Positions 43,409-51,717 of a stretch of 64,000 bases of DNA are shown piece by piece. Each line of letters opens with the position of its first letter. Position 1 is the first letter of the stretch. Origin of the DNA: Actimicrobium sp047621345 (lineage in GTDB: Bacteria; Pseudomonadota; Gammaproteobacteria; Burkholderiales; Burkholderiaceae_D). A program made the translations under genes and the position numbers. The DNA is taken from contig JBLHLW010000003.1 in NCBI GenBank assembly GCA_047621345.1, forward strand, positions 1-64,000, in the 5' to 3' direction. Under the pieces are notes generated by a model, which saw only the letters and a list, made by a program, of their open reading frames with translations, was not told where the DNA came from and did no database searches.

Positions 43409-44479
43409 ATGAAACGTCGTCAATTTATTACTCGCTCGGCTGCACTTGTTATCGGTGCGCCGTTATGCGGACTCAGTCATCAGGGACATGCGCAGACCGT
43501 GGGAACATTCGATGCCGTCGCTGAAATCAAGAAATTACGTATAGCTTCAGGGACCTTCGCCGGCGGCTATCTGATTGCACCGGTCGGCCGTATTAACTGG
43601 TACTTTACCAATCTCGGCATTTTGCCAATGATTCAATATCTGAATGCGGCGGACCTTGACCGGTATATCCGGACTTATCTCGATCTGTATTTGCGCCGAC
43701 TGGAAACGAATTTTTCGATTCAGGATATTAATTTCACGACGACACCCACCGGGAAAATTCAGTTGGTATTGGCTGACTCGGATGATTCATACGCCGCCAC
43801 AACTCTGTCGATCGTCGCGCGCTATTTAAAAGCCAGCCAGAACTGGGGGTGGTGGGATGCCAATAAGGCCAAGTTGAAAACCATGGCCTATCGCAATCTG
43901 GCCGTGGCGATCAAGCCCAATGGCCTGAGCAGCGTGTTTCAGGCGCCGCGCAGTCAATCTAACTCGGTGGGTTACCTGATGGATAACTGCGAGGTATATC
44001 GCGGTTTGCGGGATTACGCGGCGCTGCTGCGTGCGCGAGGTGAAACCGTCGATGCCAACTATTACGATAGTTTCGCCACCGGTATTACGTCACGCATCAG
44101 CGCATCGCTATTCGATACCGCCCGCAGCGGATTCATGCCCAGTGATGCCGACAATATTGCCGGGACCGCGTTTTACGCGGACACCACATGCCAGGTCTTT
44201 CCGCAGGCATTTGGTTTGACAGAGTTGTCGTCGTATTTCGACAAGGGCTGGGCGTACTTGAATCGGATTGCGCCAAACTGGGAGGATGGTCGTTATGACG
44301 TTTATCCTTGGGCGGTGCTCGGTTTTGTCGCGGCAAAACGCGGCCAGTTAATACAGGCAAAGCAACAAATGCGTCTGGTCGAAAACAAGTTTGCCGGCGA
44401 TCGCGGTTTGGCGACGATCAACGAGATCGGTTTTTACCTGCGCTCGAAAAGCCTGCTGGCCGGTCGCGCCGACATCTGA
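43409..44479 (+). CDS. Tat-signal protein of unknown function, possibly alpha-barrel glycosidase-like
   Basis: I cannot assign a function to this 356-residue protein. The N-terminus MKRRQFITRSAALVIGAPLC has a twin-arginine motif (RRQFI) and a hydrophobic stretch with a likely Ala-x-Ala-type cut after GHAQ. The mature part is mostly helical, with aromatic-rich repeats: INWYFTNLGILPMIQYLNAA, LADSDDSYAATTLSIVARYL and YDVYPWAVLGFVAAKRGQLI. The spacing of aromatic helices and the DSDDSYA segment recall alpha/alpha-barrel glycosidases, but this is inference. ATG 43409 is preferred; the frame opens at 43331. Confidence 0.7.
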   Translation: MKRRQFITRSAALVIGAPLCGLSHQGHAQTVGTFDAVAEIKKLRIASGTFAGGYLIAPVGRINWYFTNLGILPMIQYLNAADLDRYIRTYLDLYLRRLETNFSIQDINFTTTPTGKIQLVLADSDDSYAATTLSIVARYLKASQNWGWWDANKAKLKTMAYRNLAVAIKPNGLSSVFQAPRSQSNSVGYLMDNCEVYRGLRDYAALLRARGETVDANYYDSFATGITSRISASLFDTARSGFMPSDADNIAGTAFYADTTCQVFPQAFGLTELSSYFDKGWAYLNRIAPNWEDGRYDVYPWAVLGFVAAKRGQLIQAKQQMRLVENKFAGDRGLATINEIGFYLRSKSLLAGRADI

Positions 44480-44543
44480 GCAAGCACGTCAAATGGGGTC
44501 TGATGTGCGGTAAAATCGTGCTTTGCCGATTCGTTGGGCCCCC

Positions 44544-46511
44544 ATGTCCTATCAAGTTCTTGCCCGTAAATATCGCCCCCGCAATTTCGACACGCTGGTC
44601 GGACAAGAGCATGTGGTGCGAGCGCTCAGTCATGCGTTAGACACAGGGCGACTGCATCACGCCTACCTGTTTACTGGCACCCGGGGCGTCGGCAAGACGA
44701 CGCTGTCACGCATTCTCGCCAAGGCCTTCAATTGCATCGGTATCGACGGTAATGGCGGTATCACTGCAACACCTTGCGGTGTCTGTGCGGTGTGCAGCGC
44801 CATTGATGCCGGCCGCTTCGTCGATTACATCGAGCTCGATGCCGCCTCTAATCGTGGTGTTGAAGAAATGGCGCAATTGCTGGAACAGGCTGTGTATGCG
44901 CCTTCCAATGCGCGCTTCAAGGTCTATATGATCGATGAAGTTCACATGCTGACAAACCACGCTTTTAACGCGATGCTGAAGACGCTGGAAGAGCCGCCTG
45001 AACACGTCAAGTTCATCCTCGCCACCACCGATCCGCAAAAAATCCCGGTCACCGTGTTGTCGCGCTGCCTGCAATTTAATCTCAAGCAGATGCCGCCCGG
45101 CCACATCGTCGCGCACCTCGACGACATCCTCGGTCAGGAAGGCATTGCCTTCGAAGCGCCAGCACTGCGATTGCTGGCGCAAGGCGCGCAAGGTTCGATG
45201 CGCGACGCGTTGTCACTGACCGATCAGGCGATATCCTACGCTGCCGGCACCGTTACCCTCGATGCGGTGCAAGGCATGTTGGGCGCGCTTGACCAGTCCT
45301 ATTTGATTCGGTTGCTCGACGCGCTCGCCGCACAGGATGGCGCCGGTTTGCTTGCGGTAGCCGATGAAATGGCTCTACGCAGTTTGTCCTACAACAACGC
45401 TTTGCGCGACCTGGGCACCTTGCTGCATCGCCTTTCGTTGGCGCAATCGGTGCCGGCAGCACTACCGGAAGACTTGCCGGAACGTGCCGACATTGTGCGG
45501 TTGGGGGCCTTGTTCGATGCCGAGGAAGTCCAGTTGTTTTATCAGATCGCTGTGCACGGCCGTAATGAACTTAGTCTGGCGCCCGATGAATACGCTGGTT
45601 TTTCGATGACGCTATTGCGCATGCTGGCGTTTAGACCATTGCATGCGGGCGCCGAGCCGGCACCGGTTGCTGCAGCCCGACCACCAGCCCGACTCAGTGC
45701 CGCGCCGGCAGTGGTCGCAAGCAGCACGCCGGTGATGCCGCGTGCGGTAGCGCCGATGGCAACCCCAACTCCAACCGCGGCGCTCAGTCCTGCGCGCGCC
45801 GCACTGGAAGCCGCGCGTGGCATGACCCGTCCGAACGGCGGTGTGTCGACGCCGCCGCCGGCACGTGCTCCAGAACCCAAATCCGAGCCAAGAGCCAAGC
45901 CTGTCGCGCCCGCACCATGGGACGACAACATGCCGCCAATGGGCGAATTCCCGGATGACGAACAGTTCGAACAGGCTCAAAAAAAAACTGAACCGCAGCC
46001 AGTAGTCGCCTCCGTAACTAGCCCGTCAGCACGTACCGTCGCCGCATTAGCGCCAACGCCAACGCCAACGCCAACGCCAACGCAGCCCGAACCGGTTGCC
46101 GCGATGGTCGTCATCCCGGTGCCCGAACTGGAGTGGGATGGCGACTGGCCCGTACTGGCGGCACAATTACCGGTGCGTGGCGTGGTTCAGCAACTGGCGC
46201 TGCAAGCCGAACTGGTCCGCTGTGACAAGGTCGATGGCATCGGCCTGCATCTGCGCGTGCCGCTCGAAACACTGGCTTCGCCAGCCAATGTCGACAAGCT
46301 CGCGACCGCTTTGAGTACGCATTTCAACCAGTCGGTACGCGTGACTACCGAGCTGGGCATTGCGCGCCATACTGCTAATGCCAAGGCCAATGCCGAGCGC
46401 GCTGCGCAGCAGCAAGTGGCCGAACAACAAATCCAGGGCGACCCGTTCGTGCTGGCGATGATGCGGGAATTTGGTGCGACCATCGTGCCTGGCTCGATCA
46501 AACCTGTCTGA
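44544..46511 (+). CDS. dnaX: DNA polymerase III subunit tau (and gamma)
   Basis: Clamp-loader ATPase, 655 residues. MSYQVLARKYRPRNFDTLVG at the start, Walker A GTRGVGKTT (about 46-54), a zinc module with four Cys (CIGIDGNGG, then TPCGVCAVC), Walker B MIDEVHML and sensor-1 SRCLQ. A Pro/Ala-rich linker (about 365-530) leads to the C-terminal tau domain that binds the polymerase core and DnaB. ATG 44544 matches the family start; the frame opens at 44523. A run of nine A at 45979-45987 can give a shorter gamma form. Followed by ybaB and recR. Confidence 0.96.
   Translation: MSYQVLARKYRPRNFDTLVGQEHVVRALSHALDTGRLHHAYLFTGTRGVGKTTLSRILAKAFNCIGIDGNGGITATPCGVCAVCSAIDAGRFVDYIELDAASNRGVEEMAQLLEQAVYAPSNARFKVYMIDEVHMLTNHAFNAMLKTLEEPPEHVKFILATTDPQKIPVTVLSRCLQFNLKQMPPGHIVAHLDDILGQEGIAFEAPALRLLAQGAQGSMRDALSLTDQAISYAAGTVTLDAVQGMLGALDQSYLIRLLDALAAQDGAGLLAVADEMALRSLSYNNALRDLGTLLHRLSLAQSVPAALPEDLPERADIVRLGALFDAEEVQLFYQIAVHGRNELSLAPDEYAGFSMTLLRMLAFRPLHAGAEPAPVAAARPPARLSAAPAVVASSTPVMPRAVAPMATPTPTAALSPARAALEAARGMTRPNGGVSTPPPARAPEPKSEPRAKPVAPAPWDDNMPPMGEFPDDEQFEQAQKKTEPQPVVASVTSPSARTVAALAPTPTPTPTPTQPEPVAAMVVIPVPELEWDGDWPVLAAQLPVRGVVQQLALQAELVRCDKVDGIGLHLRVPLETLASPANVDKLATALSTHFNQSVRVTTELGIARHTANAKANAERAAQQQVAEQQIQGDPFVLAMMREFGATIVPGSIKPV
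45979..45991 (+). promoter_or_regulatory. Slippery A9 tract in dnaX with immediate -1 frame stop
   Basis: In the zero frame the sequence reads CAA AAA AAA ACT (Gln479-Lys-Lys-Thr). Slipping back one base (or adding one A during transcription) gives AAC TGA, i.e. Asn then stop at 45989-45991. This would yield a product of about 482 residues, the size expected for gamma without the tau C-terminal domains. Nine A is the run length reported for transcriptional slippage in Thermus dnaX; E. coli uses A AAA AAG ribosomal frameshifting. Confidence 0.6.
46053..46082 (+). repeat. Six-base tandem repeat in dnaX linker
   Basis: Five copies of CCAACG, encoding alternating Pro-Thr (APTPTPTPTPTQP). The period of six keeps the frame whatever the copy number. 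It lengthens the flexible tau linker and may vary between strains. Confidence 0.9.
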
Positions 46512-46555
46512 CTTATTTCACCCCCAACTATTCCACACCCAAAAGGAGCAACTCC

Positions 46556-46882
46556 ATGATGAAGAACCAACTTGCCGGCATGATGAAAAAAGTGCAATCG
46601 ATGCAGGACGACATGAAAAAAATGCAGGACCAGTTGGCACTGATTAACGTCGAAGGCGAATCCGGCGCTGGTCTGGTGAAGGTCACCATGAGCTGCAAGA
46701 ACGACGTCAAGCGTGTTGTCATTGACCCGTCACTACTGGCCGAAGACAAAGACATGCTGGAAGATCTGGTCGCTGCTGCAGTCAACGATGCAGTGCGCAA
46801 GGCCGAAGCCCTGACCGCCGAAAAAATGGCAGGCGTGACGGCGGGCATGCCGATTCCTCCCGGCTTCAAGATGCCATTCTGA
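46556..46882 (+). CDS. YbaB/EbfC family nucleoid-associated protein
   Basis: A 108-residue dimeric DNA-binding protein found between dnaX and recR in many bacteria. MMKKVQSMQDDMKKMQDQLA forms the N-terminal helix, then VKVTMSCKNDVKRVVIDPSL and EDLVAAAVNDAVRKAEALTA. It ends MPIPPGFKMPF, the family tail. AAGGAG precedes the ATG. In some species it affects recombination and replication fork repair with RecR. Confidence 0.95.
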   Translation: MMKNQLAGMMKKVQSMQDDMKKMQDQLALINVEGESGAGLVKVTMSCKNDVKRVVIDPSLLAEDKDMLEDLVAAAVNDAVRKAEALTAEKMAGVTAGMPIPPGFKMPF

Positions 46883-46901
46883 CGGCCACGTCGCTGCGCC
46901 G

Positions 46902-47498
46902 ATGAAGACTCCTTCCAGCCTCGAGTTTCTGACCGAGACACTGCGTCGCTTGCCCGGTGTCGGTCCCAAGTCGGCACAGCGCATCGCCTATCACCTGATG
47001 CAGCACGACCGCGATGGCGCCGAGCAGCTTGGCCGCGCGTTATTGCAAGCGGTCGATCGAGTCCAGCATTGCAGTCGATGCAATACCTTCACCGAGCATC
47101 TGGTGTGCGAAACCTGCCTCGATCCCGAGCGCGACGCGACCTTGCTGTGCGTCGTCGAGACACCGGGCGACCAGTTGATGATCGAACAGACGCTGACCTA
47201 CAAGGGATTTTACTTCGTGCTGATGGGCCGGTTGTCGCCGCTCGATGGTATCGGTCCAAAAGATATTCACCTCGACAGACTGATCCTGCGGGCAGCTGAC
47301 GGCATCGTTGCCGAAGTGGTGCTGGCGACCAATTTCACCAATGAAGGCGAAGCCACCGCCCATTACATTTCCGAGACCATGAAAGCGCGTGGACTGAAGG
47401 TGAGCCGCCTCGCGCGCGGCGTCCCGGTCGGTGGTGAACTTGAATATGTCGACGCTGGCACGATTGCCCGTGCAATGCTTGACAGGAGAACGACATGA
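46902..47498 (+). CDS. recR: Recombination protein RecR
   Basis: A 198-residue zinc-finger protein of the RecFOR pathway, loading RecA on gapped DNA. LRRLPGVGPKSAQRIAYHLM is the N-terminal HhH, then the C4 zinc finger CSRCNTFTEHLVCETCLDPE (about 57-76), then the Toprim domain with VVETPGDQLMIEQT and VVLATNFTNEGEATAHYISE. Its TGA overlaps the next gene's ATG (ATGA). Confidence 0.96.
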   Translation: MKTPSSLEFLTETLRRLPGVGPKSAQRIAYHLMQHDRDGAEQLGRALLQAVDRVQHCSRCNTFTEHLVCETCLDPERDATLLCVVETPGDQLMIEQTLTYKGFYFVLMGRLSPLDGIGPKDIHLDRLILRAADGIVAEVVLATNFTNEGEATAHYISETMKARGLKVSRLARGVPVGGELEYVDAGTIARAMLDRRTT

Positions 47499-48748
47499 CG
47501 ACGACCGCATCAGTGGCTTCCACCGGACCACTGTCCGGGATCAAGGTGCTCGAACTTGGCACGCTGATCGCTGGTCCGTTTTGCGCCCGCATGCTAGCCG
47601 AGTTCGGTGCCGACGTGATCAAGATCGAAGCGCCGGACGGCGGGGACCCGCTGCGCCAATGGCGCGTGCTGAAAGACGGTACGTCGCTGTGGTGGTCGGT
47701 GCAGGCGCGCAACAAGAAAAGCCTGACGCTGAATCTCAAAGATCCGCGCGCGCAGGATATTGCGCGTCGTCTTGCGCTCGACGCCGATATCATCATCGAA
47801 AATTACCGTCCTGGCGTACTCGAAAAATGGCAGCTCGGTTACGACCAGTTGAAGGTATTCAATCCGGCCACGATCATGGTGCGCTTGTCCGGTTACGGTC
47901 AGACCGGACCGATGAAGGACTTGCCCGGCTTCGGCGCCATCGCCGAATCGATGGGTGGCTTGCGCTACGTGTCCGGTCACCCGGACCGACCGCCCGTGCG
48001 GGTCGGGATTTCGATCGGTGACTCGGTCGCGGCGATGCACGGTGTGATCGGCGCGATGATGGCGCTGCGCCACCGTGATGCCAGCGGGGGGCGCTGGAAC
48101 GGCAAGAGCGATGAGGACTGCGTGGCGGGGCAGGGCCAGATGGTTGATGTCGCGTTGTACGAATCAGTGTTCAACCTGATGGAATCGCTGGTGCCCGAAT
48201 TCGATCACGCTGGCGTGGTGCGCGAACGTACCGGTGGCGCGTTGCCTGGCATCGTGCCATCGAATACTTACACCACCGGCGATGGCGACAATATCGTTAT
48301 TGCCGGCAATGGGGATGCGATCTTCAAGCGCCTGATGGTGGCGATTGGTCGCAGCGATATGGCGAACGATCCGCAAATGGCACGCAACGATGGACGGGTG
48401 CCGCGTACCGCCGACATCGACGGTGCGATCCAGACCTGGTGCACGACGCAAACCATCGATGCCGCACTAGCGACTTTGCAAGCGGCCGACGTCCCGGTCG
48501 GCAAGATCTATTCGGTGCGCGACATGCTGCAGGATCCGCAATTTCTGGCGCGCCAGATGTTCGAGCAGCACGCCTTTGCTGACGGTACACCGGTCAAGTT
48601 GCCGGCGATTTCACCGAAGTTGTCGGTCACGCCGGGGCAGACGCGCTGGCTCGGACCGGCGCTCGGTGCCCACAATGCCGAGCTGCTGGGTGAGCTCGGT
48701 TTCGATGCGGCGGCGATTGCGCAACTGCGCGACGACGGCGTGATCTGA
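47495..48748 (+). CDS. CaiB/BaiF family CoA-transferase
   Basis: A class III CoA transferase, 417 residues: LSGIKVLELGTLIAGPFCAR (about 13-32), DVIKIEAPDGGDPLRQW and the catalytic aspartate segment GQMVDVALYES (about 210). It moves CoA between carboxylic acids; the acids are unknown here. A 14-residue insertion (ASGGRWNGKSDEDC region, about 194-207) precedes the catalytic motif where relatives have a short GGKGQ turn. The start overlaps recR by four bases, an unexpected coupling between DNA repair and acyl-CoA metabolism that may simply reflect operon packing. Confidence 0.9.
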   Translation: MTTTASVASTGPLSGIKVLELGTLIAGPFCARMLAEFGADVIKIEAPDGGDPLRQWRVLKDGTSLWWSVQARNKKSLTLNLKDPRAQDIARRLALDADIIIENYRPGVLEKWQLGYDQLKVFNPATIMVRLSGYGQTGPMKDLPGFGAIAESMGGLRYVSGHPDRPPVRVGISIGDSVAAMHGVIGAMMALRHRDASGGRWNGKSDEDCVAGQGQMVDVALYESVFNLMESLVPEFDHAGVVRERTGGALPGIVPSNTYTTGDGDNIVIAGNGDAIFKRLMVAIGRSDMANDPQMARNDGRVPRTADIDGAIQTWCTTQTIDAALATLQAADVPVGKIYSVRDMLQDPQFLARQMFEQHAFADGTPVKLPAISPKLSVTPGQTRWLGPALGAHNAELLGELGFDAAAIAQLRDDGVI

Positions 48749-48774
48749 TTCACCTGACCGACCGGAAGACGAGA

Positions 48775-48900
48775 ATGAACAAGAGTTTCTGGAAACAATT
48801 TGCGATCGCACTGGTGCTTTTCCTGGCCGGTTACTTCACGTTCAACGGCAGTTTTTTTGCTGGCGACAAGGCGGTTGCACCGCCGCTGGTGCAGCCCTGA
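48775..48900 (+). CDS. Small single-pass membrane protein, 41 residues
   Basis: A short gene, ATG 48775 to TGA 48900. The product starts MNKSFWKQFAIALVLFLAGY, a basic start plus a hydrophobic helix, and ends in a small polar tail with PPLVQP. GAAGACGAG, a weak ribosome-binding site, precedes the ATG. The codon use and GC at third positions resemble the neighbours. Lies 27 bases after the CoA-transferase and 60 bases before the CHRD gene. No family recognised. Confidence 0.55.
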   Translation: MNKSFWKQFAIALVLFLAGYFTFNGSFFAGDKAVAPPLVQP

Positions 48901-48960
48901 CAAGTAATTCGGAAGCCGATTACACTAAATGCCCATCATGATGCAAAACAAGGAAAAACC

Positions 48961-49389
48961 ATGAAGCAGAATCGCACCTACGCGGCCGCCATCGCGTTCA
49001 CCGTCCTCGCCGTAACCGGTTGTGCCACCACCCTGAGCATGCCAGTCGGTAGCGCCAAGCTCAATGGCACTCAGGAAGTTCCGCCAGTCAGCACTTCTGC
49101 CACGGGGACGGCGATGATCACGGTCACCGCCGACAAGGCAGTTAGCGGTCGCATCGATACCAACGGCATTGAGGGCAAGGCAGCCCATATTCATCAGGCA
49201 GCTCCCGGTATGAATGGCGGCGTCGTCATTGGTCTGACCAAAAATTCGGATGGTAGCTGGTCGGTTCCCGCCGGTGCCAAGCTAACCGATGAGCAATACG
49301 CCAGCTATCAGGCCGGCAACCTGTACGTCAACGTCCACACCGCGCTCAATCCGGGTGGCGAGATCCGTGGTCAGCTTAATTCACGATAA
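48961..49389 (+). CDS. CHRD-domain lipoprotein
   Basis: A 142-residue secreted protein. The signal AAAIAFTVLAVTGCATT has a lipobox (cysteine at about residue 21). The CHRD domain includes LNGTQEVPPVSTSATGTAMI at about 34-53, HIHQAAPGMNGGVVIGLTK and YVNVHTALNPGGEIRGQL. In eukaryotes CHRD is in chordin; in bacteria its role is unknown. AAGGA precedes the ATG. Followed directly by the TIGR03643 gene. Confidence 0.92.
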   Translation: MKQNRTYAAAIAFTVLAVTGCATTLSMPVGSAKLNGTQEVPPVSTSATGTAMITVTADKAVSGRIDTNGIEGKAAHIHQAAPGMNGGVVIGLTKNSDGSWSVPAGAKLTDEQYASYQAGNLYVNVHTALNPGGEIRGQLNSR

Positions 49390-49398
49390 GCGTTGCCA

Positions 49399-49650
49399 AT
49401 GAATACGCTATCGCCTGAAGAGCTTGATCGCATCATCCAGATGGCGTGGGAAGATAGGACCGCGTTCGACACCATCAAGGTGCAGTTCGGCGTGACAGAA
49501 GCGCAGGTCATCAAGCTGATGCGTAAACATATGAAGCGCTCCAGTTTCACGATGTGGCGCGCCCGTGTGACCGGCCGCAAGACCAAACATCTGGCCTTGC
49601 GGTCTGACGACGTAGCGCGCTTCAAGTCGAGCGACCAGAAAGGCATTTGA
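49399..49650 (+). CDS. TIGR03643/DUF2805 family protein
   Basis: An 83-residue basic protein: LSPEELDRIIQMAWEDRTAF, then FGVTEAQVIKLMRKHMKRSS and FTMWRARVTGRKTKH. The helix-turn-helix-like middle and basic tail suggest nucleic acid binding; family function is not established. ATG 49399 is preferred over TTG 49393. It is convergent with the protease gene. Confidence 0.85.
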   Translation: MNTLSPEELDRIIQMAWEDRTAFDTIKVQFGVTEAQVIKLMRKHMKRSSFTMWRARVTGRKTKHLALRSDDVARFKSSDQKGI

Positions 49651-49722
49651 CTGCCGCCAAAGCGCTGGTAACCACGCGGGTAACCGGTGCGTGTGGCTTG
49701 CCGTTCTTGTCTGCCGTCACCG

Positions 49723-51705
49723 CTACCAGCGCATCAGGCCGGGGCCGGCAAATCCGAACGGTGTGGTTTGCACACCGGTTTGCACGCTACTCAGATAGGC
49801 GGCATATGCCGGATCCATCCCGCTTGCCATCATCGCCATGATCGGATTGAAGCCGACGGTTGCCAACGATTCGCCTTGGGCAATCCGGCGGCCGAACACG
49901 GGCGCACCGGCGACCGGTCCGGGCTGCGCCGAGAATGCCTGCTGGGTTTGAATTGGCATCCCGCGCTGCGGCTGCAACCCTACGGCGATCAGCACATCCG
50001 GCATGCCGAATCCGGTGCGGGTCTGGTCGCCCAGGTTGATCGGTTGCGAACTGGCCTTGATGATCTGGAACAGCCGATCGACGCGCGCCGGTCCGCGTGT
50101 CTTGTAAGCCCCCTGAAAATCCGGGTGATGCGCCAGTACCAGTGCCGCCAACCCCGTCACATGCGGCGCCGCCATCGAGGTGCCGTCCCATGCCGCGTAA
50201 TTGTTTGATGGTACCGACGAGGCAATCGCTACCCCCGGTGCGCACACCGCAATCTGCGGTCCGAAACAGGTGAACTTGGGCGAGAAGAACCCATTCGCAT
50301 CGACCTGCGGTCCCAATGTTTGCGTGTGGTAGCTATCTTGCGGGAACTCGTTGAGCCGACCCAGCGCCGCCACTGCCAGCACGTTCGGTGACGAGGCCGG
50401 ATATTGCACTGCGCCACCCGAATTGCCCGCCGCGACAATGCAGGCGACCCCGGCCAGCTTGGCGCGCTGGATCTGCTGCTCCAGAGCCTCCGACGGCTCG
50501 ATCCCGCCCAGACTCAGGTTGACTACGTCGATCTGTTTCTCGATGCAGTATTCGAGCGCATCAATGAGCTGACTCACCTGTCCGCCCGGGAACAGCTTGC
50601 AAGCATGAACTTCGGCATCCGGCGCAAAGCCGCGTATGCCAACCGTGCTGCTGGCACCGGCAATGACGCCGGCACAGTGCGAACCATGCGAGACCGTATC
50701 GACATTCCAGCCACCCGGATCCGTCGTCTTGTGCATGATGTCGACGCCGAAACGAATTTTTTTCAGATCGTCATGGCTAGTAGCTGCACCGGAATCGACA
50801 ATCCCGACCCGCACCCCCTGACCGCGAAAATGCTGTGGCAATTGGTCCAGTCGCATCGCCTTCTGGCCCCAGCCGAAGGTTTGCTCTTGCGGGAAATTTG
50901 CCAGCGAGGGCCACTCCGAGAGCAAGCGCATGCCGATCACGTTCGGTTCGGTCGTGCTGATATCGGGTTCGGCCTGATAAAAACTCCAGTAATCGGCTTT
51001 TGGTTTGACATACAAGCCACGGATTGTTTGCGGCGTATCGCCATAGAGCGCCAGCGTCACTCGTCCGCTGACATCGGAGATGCCGGATGTGGGCAACATG
51101 CTGCCAAACAGATAGACCTCTGCTTCAGGCAGTGGCATGTCGTCTTTGCCCAGTACCAGGATTGGGATATTCAGGGCAGGTCCGGCGCTGGCCATTGAGC
51201 ACGTCACTAATCCCGGTTGCGGCCCGACTTCATGCAGTACGAGTGGGTGATCGCGTTCGACAATCAGCCGGCCTTGTGCCTGCTGGTGCAGGATGGCTGC
51301 TTTCTGGTCTGTCATGCGTGCTACCAGCACGCTCGGTGCATCGGCACCCATGCCGTCTGCCAGCACGGCCATCGTATTTTTCGGTCCGACGGTATCGATC
51401 ACGTCGATGTCGGGACTGGCGCGCAGCGCCTGTTCGATGACGCTAAAGGCCAGCGGTTGCAAGCCCATTGCCTGCAGTCCGGGCGAGTGGCGTGCGGCGA
51501 TCAGATACTGTCCCTTGCGCTGCGAGATGCCGTGGCGTGCGGCTGCGGCACTACCGGTACTGGTGCCGGTGGCGCTACCGCCTGTACTGGCTGGTGTTGC
51601 CGGGCCGGCACTGGTGCCGTTGCCATTGCCGGCCCGGCTGTCGATACTGGTATCGTCAGGAGGCGGATGCGCGCCCGGATTGGGGGTTTCGGTATTTTTG
51701 GCCAT
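49723..51705 (-). CDS. Subtilisin-family (S8) serine protease with N-terminal propeptide-like domain
   Basis: A 660-residue protease. Residues 1-60 are disordered, Gly/Ser/Thr/Pro rich. About 65-160 is a propeptide-like domain (GQYLIAARHSPGL to RLIVERDHPLVLHE). About 180-240 looks like a small beta-sandwich (LPEAEVYLFG, SDVSGRVTLAL). The peptidase domain carries the triad Asp304 (VGIVDSGAATSH), His340 (SHGSHCAG) and Ser510 (GTSMAAPH), with the oxyanion Asn428 (AAGNSG). All residues needed for activity are present. There is no signal peptide, which is unusual for this family; a non-classical route or a cytosolic role is possible. It lies 12 bases after the small propeptide-like gene. Confidence 0.93.
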   Translation of the reverse strand: MAKNTETPNPGAHPPPDDTSIDSRAGNGNGTSAGPATPASTGGSATGTSTGSAAAARHGISQRKGQYLIAARHSPGLQAMGLQPLAFSVIEQALRASPDIDVIDTVGPKNTMAVLADGMGADAPSVLVARMTDQKAAILHQQAQGRLIVERDHPLVLHEVGPQPGLVTCSMASAGPALNIPILVLGKDDMPLPEAEVYLFGSMLPTSGISDVSGRVTLALYGDTPQTIRGLYVKPKADYWSFYQAEPDISTTEPNVIGMRLLSEWPSLANFPQEQTFGWGQKAMRLDQLPQHFRGQGVRVGIVDSGAATSHDDLKKIRFGVDIMHKTTDPGGWNVDTVSHGSHCAGVIAGASSTVGIRGFAPDAEVHACKLFPGGQVSQLIDALEYCIEKQIDVVNLSLGGIEPSEALEQQIQRAKLAGVACIVAAGNSGGAVQYPASSPNVLAVAALGRLNEFPQDSYHTQTLGPQVDANGFFSPKFTCFGPQIAVCAPGVAIASSVPSNNYAAWDGTSMAAPHVTGLAALVLAHHPDFQGAYKTRGPARVDRLFQIIKASSQPINLGDQTRTGFGMPDVLIAVGLQPQRGMPIQTQQAFSAQPGPVAGAPVFGRRIAQGESLATVGFNPIMAMMASGMDPAYAAYLSSVQTGVQTTPFGFAGPGLMRW

Positions 51706-51717
51706 GTCGTCTCTTCC

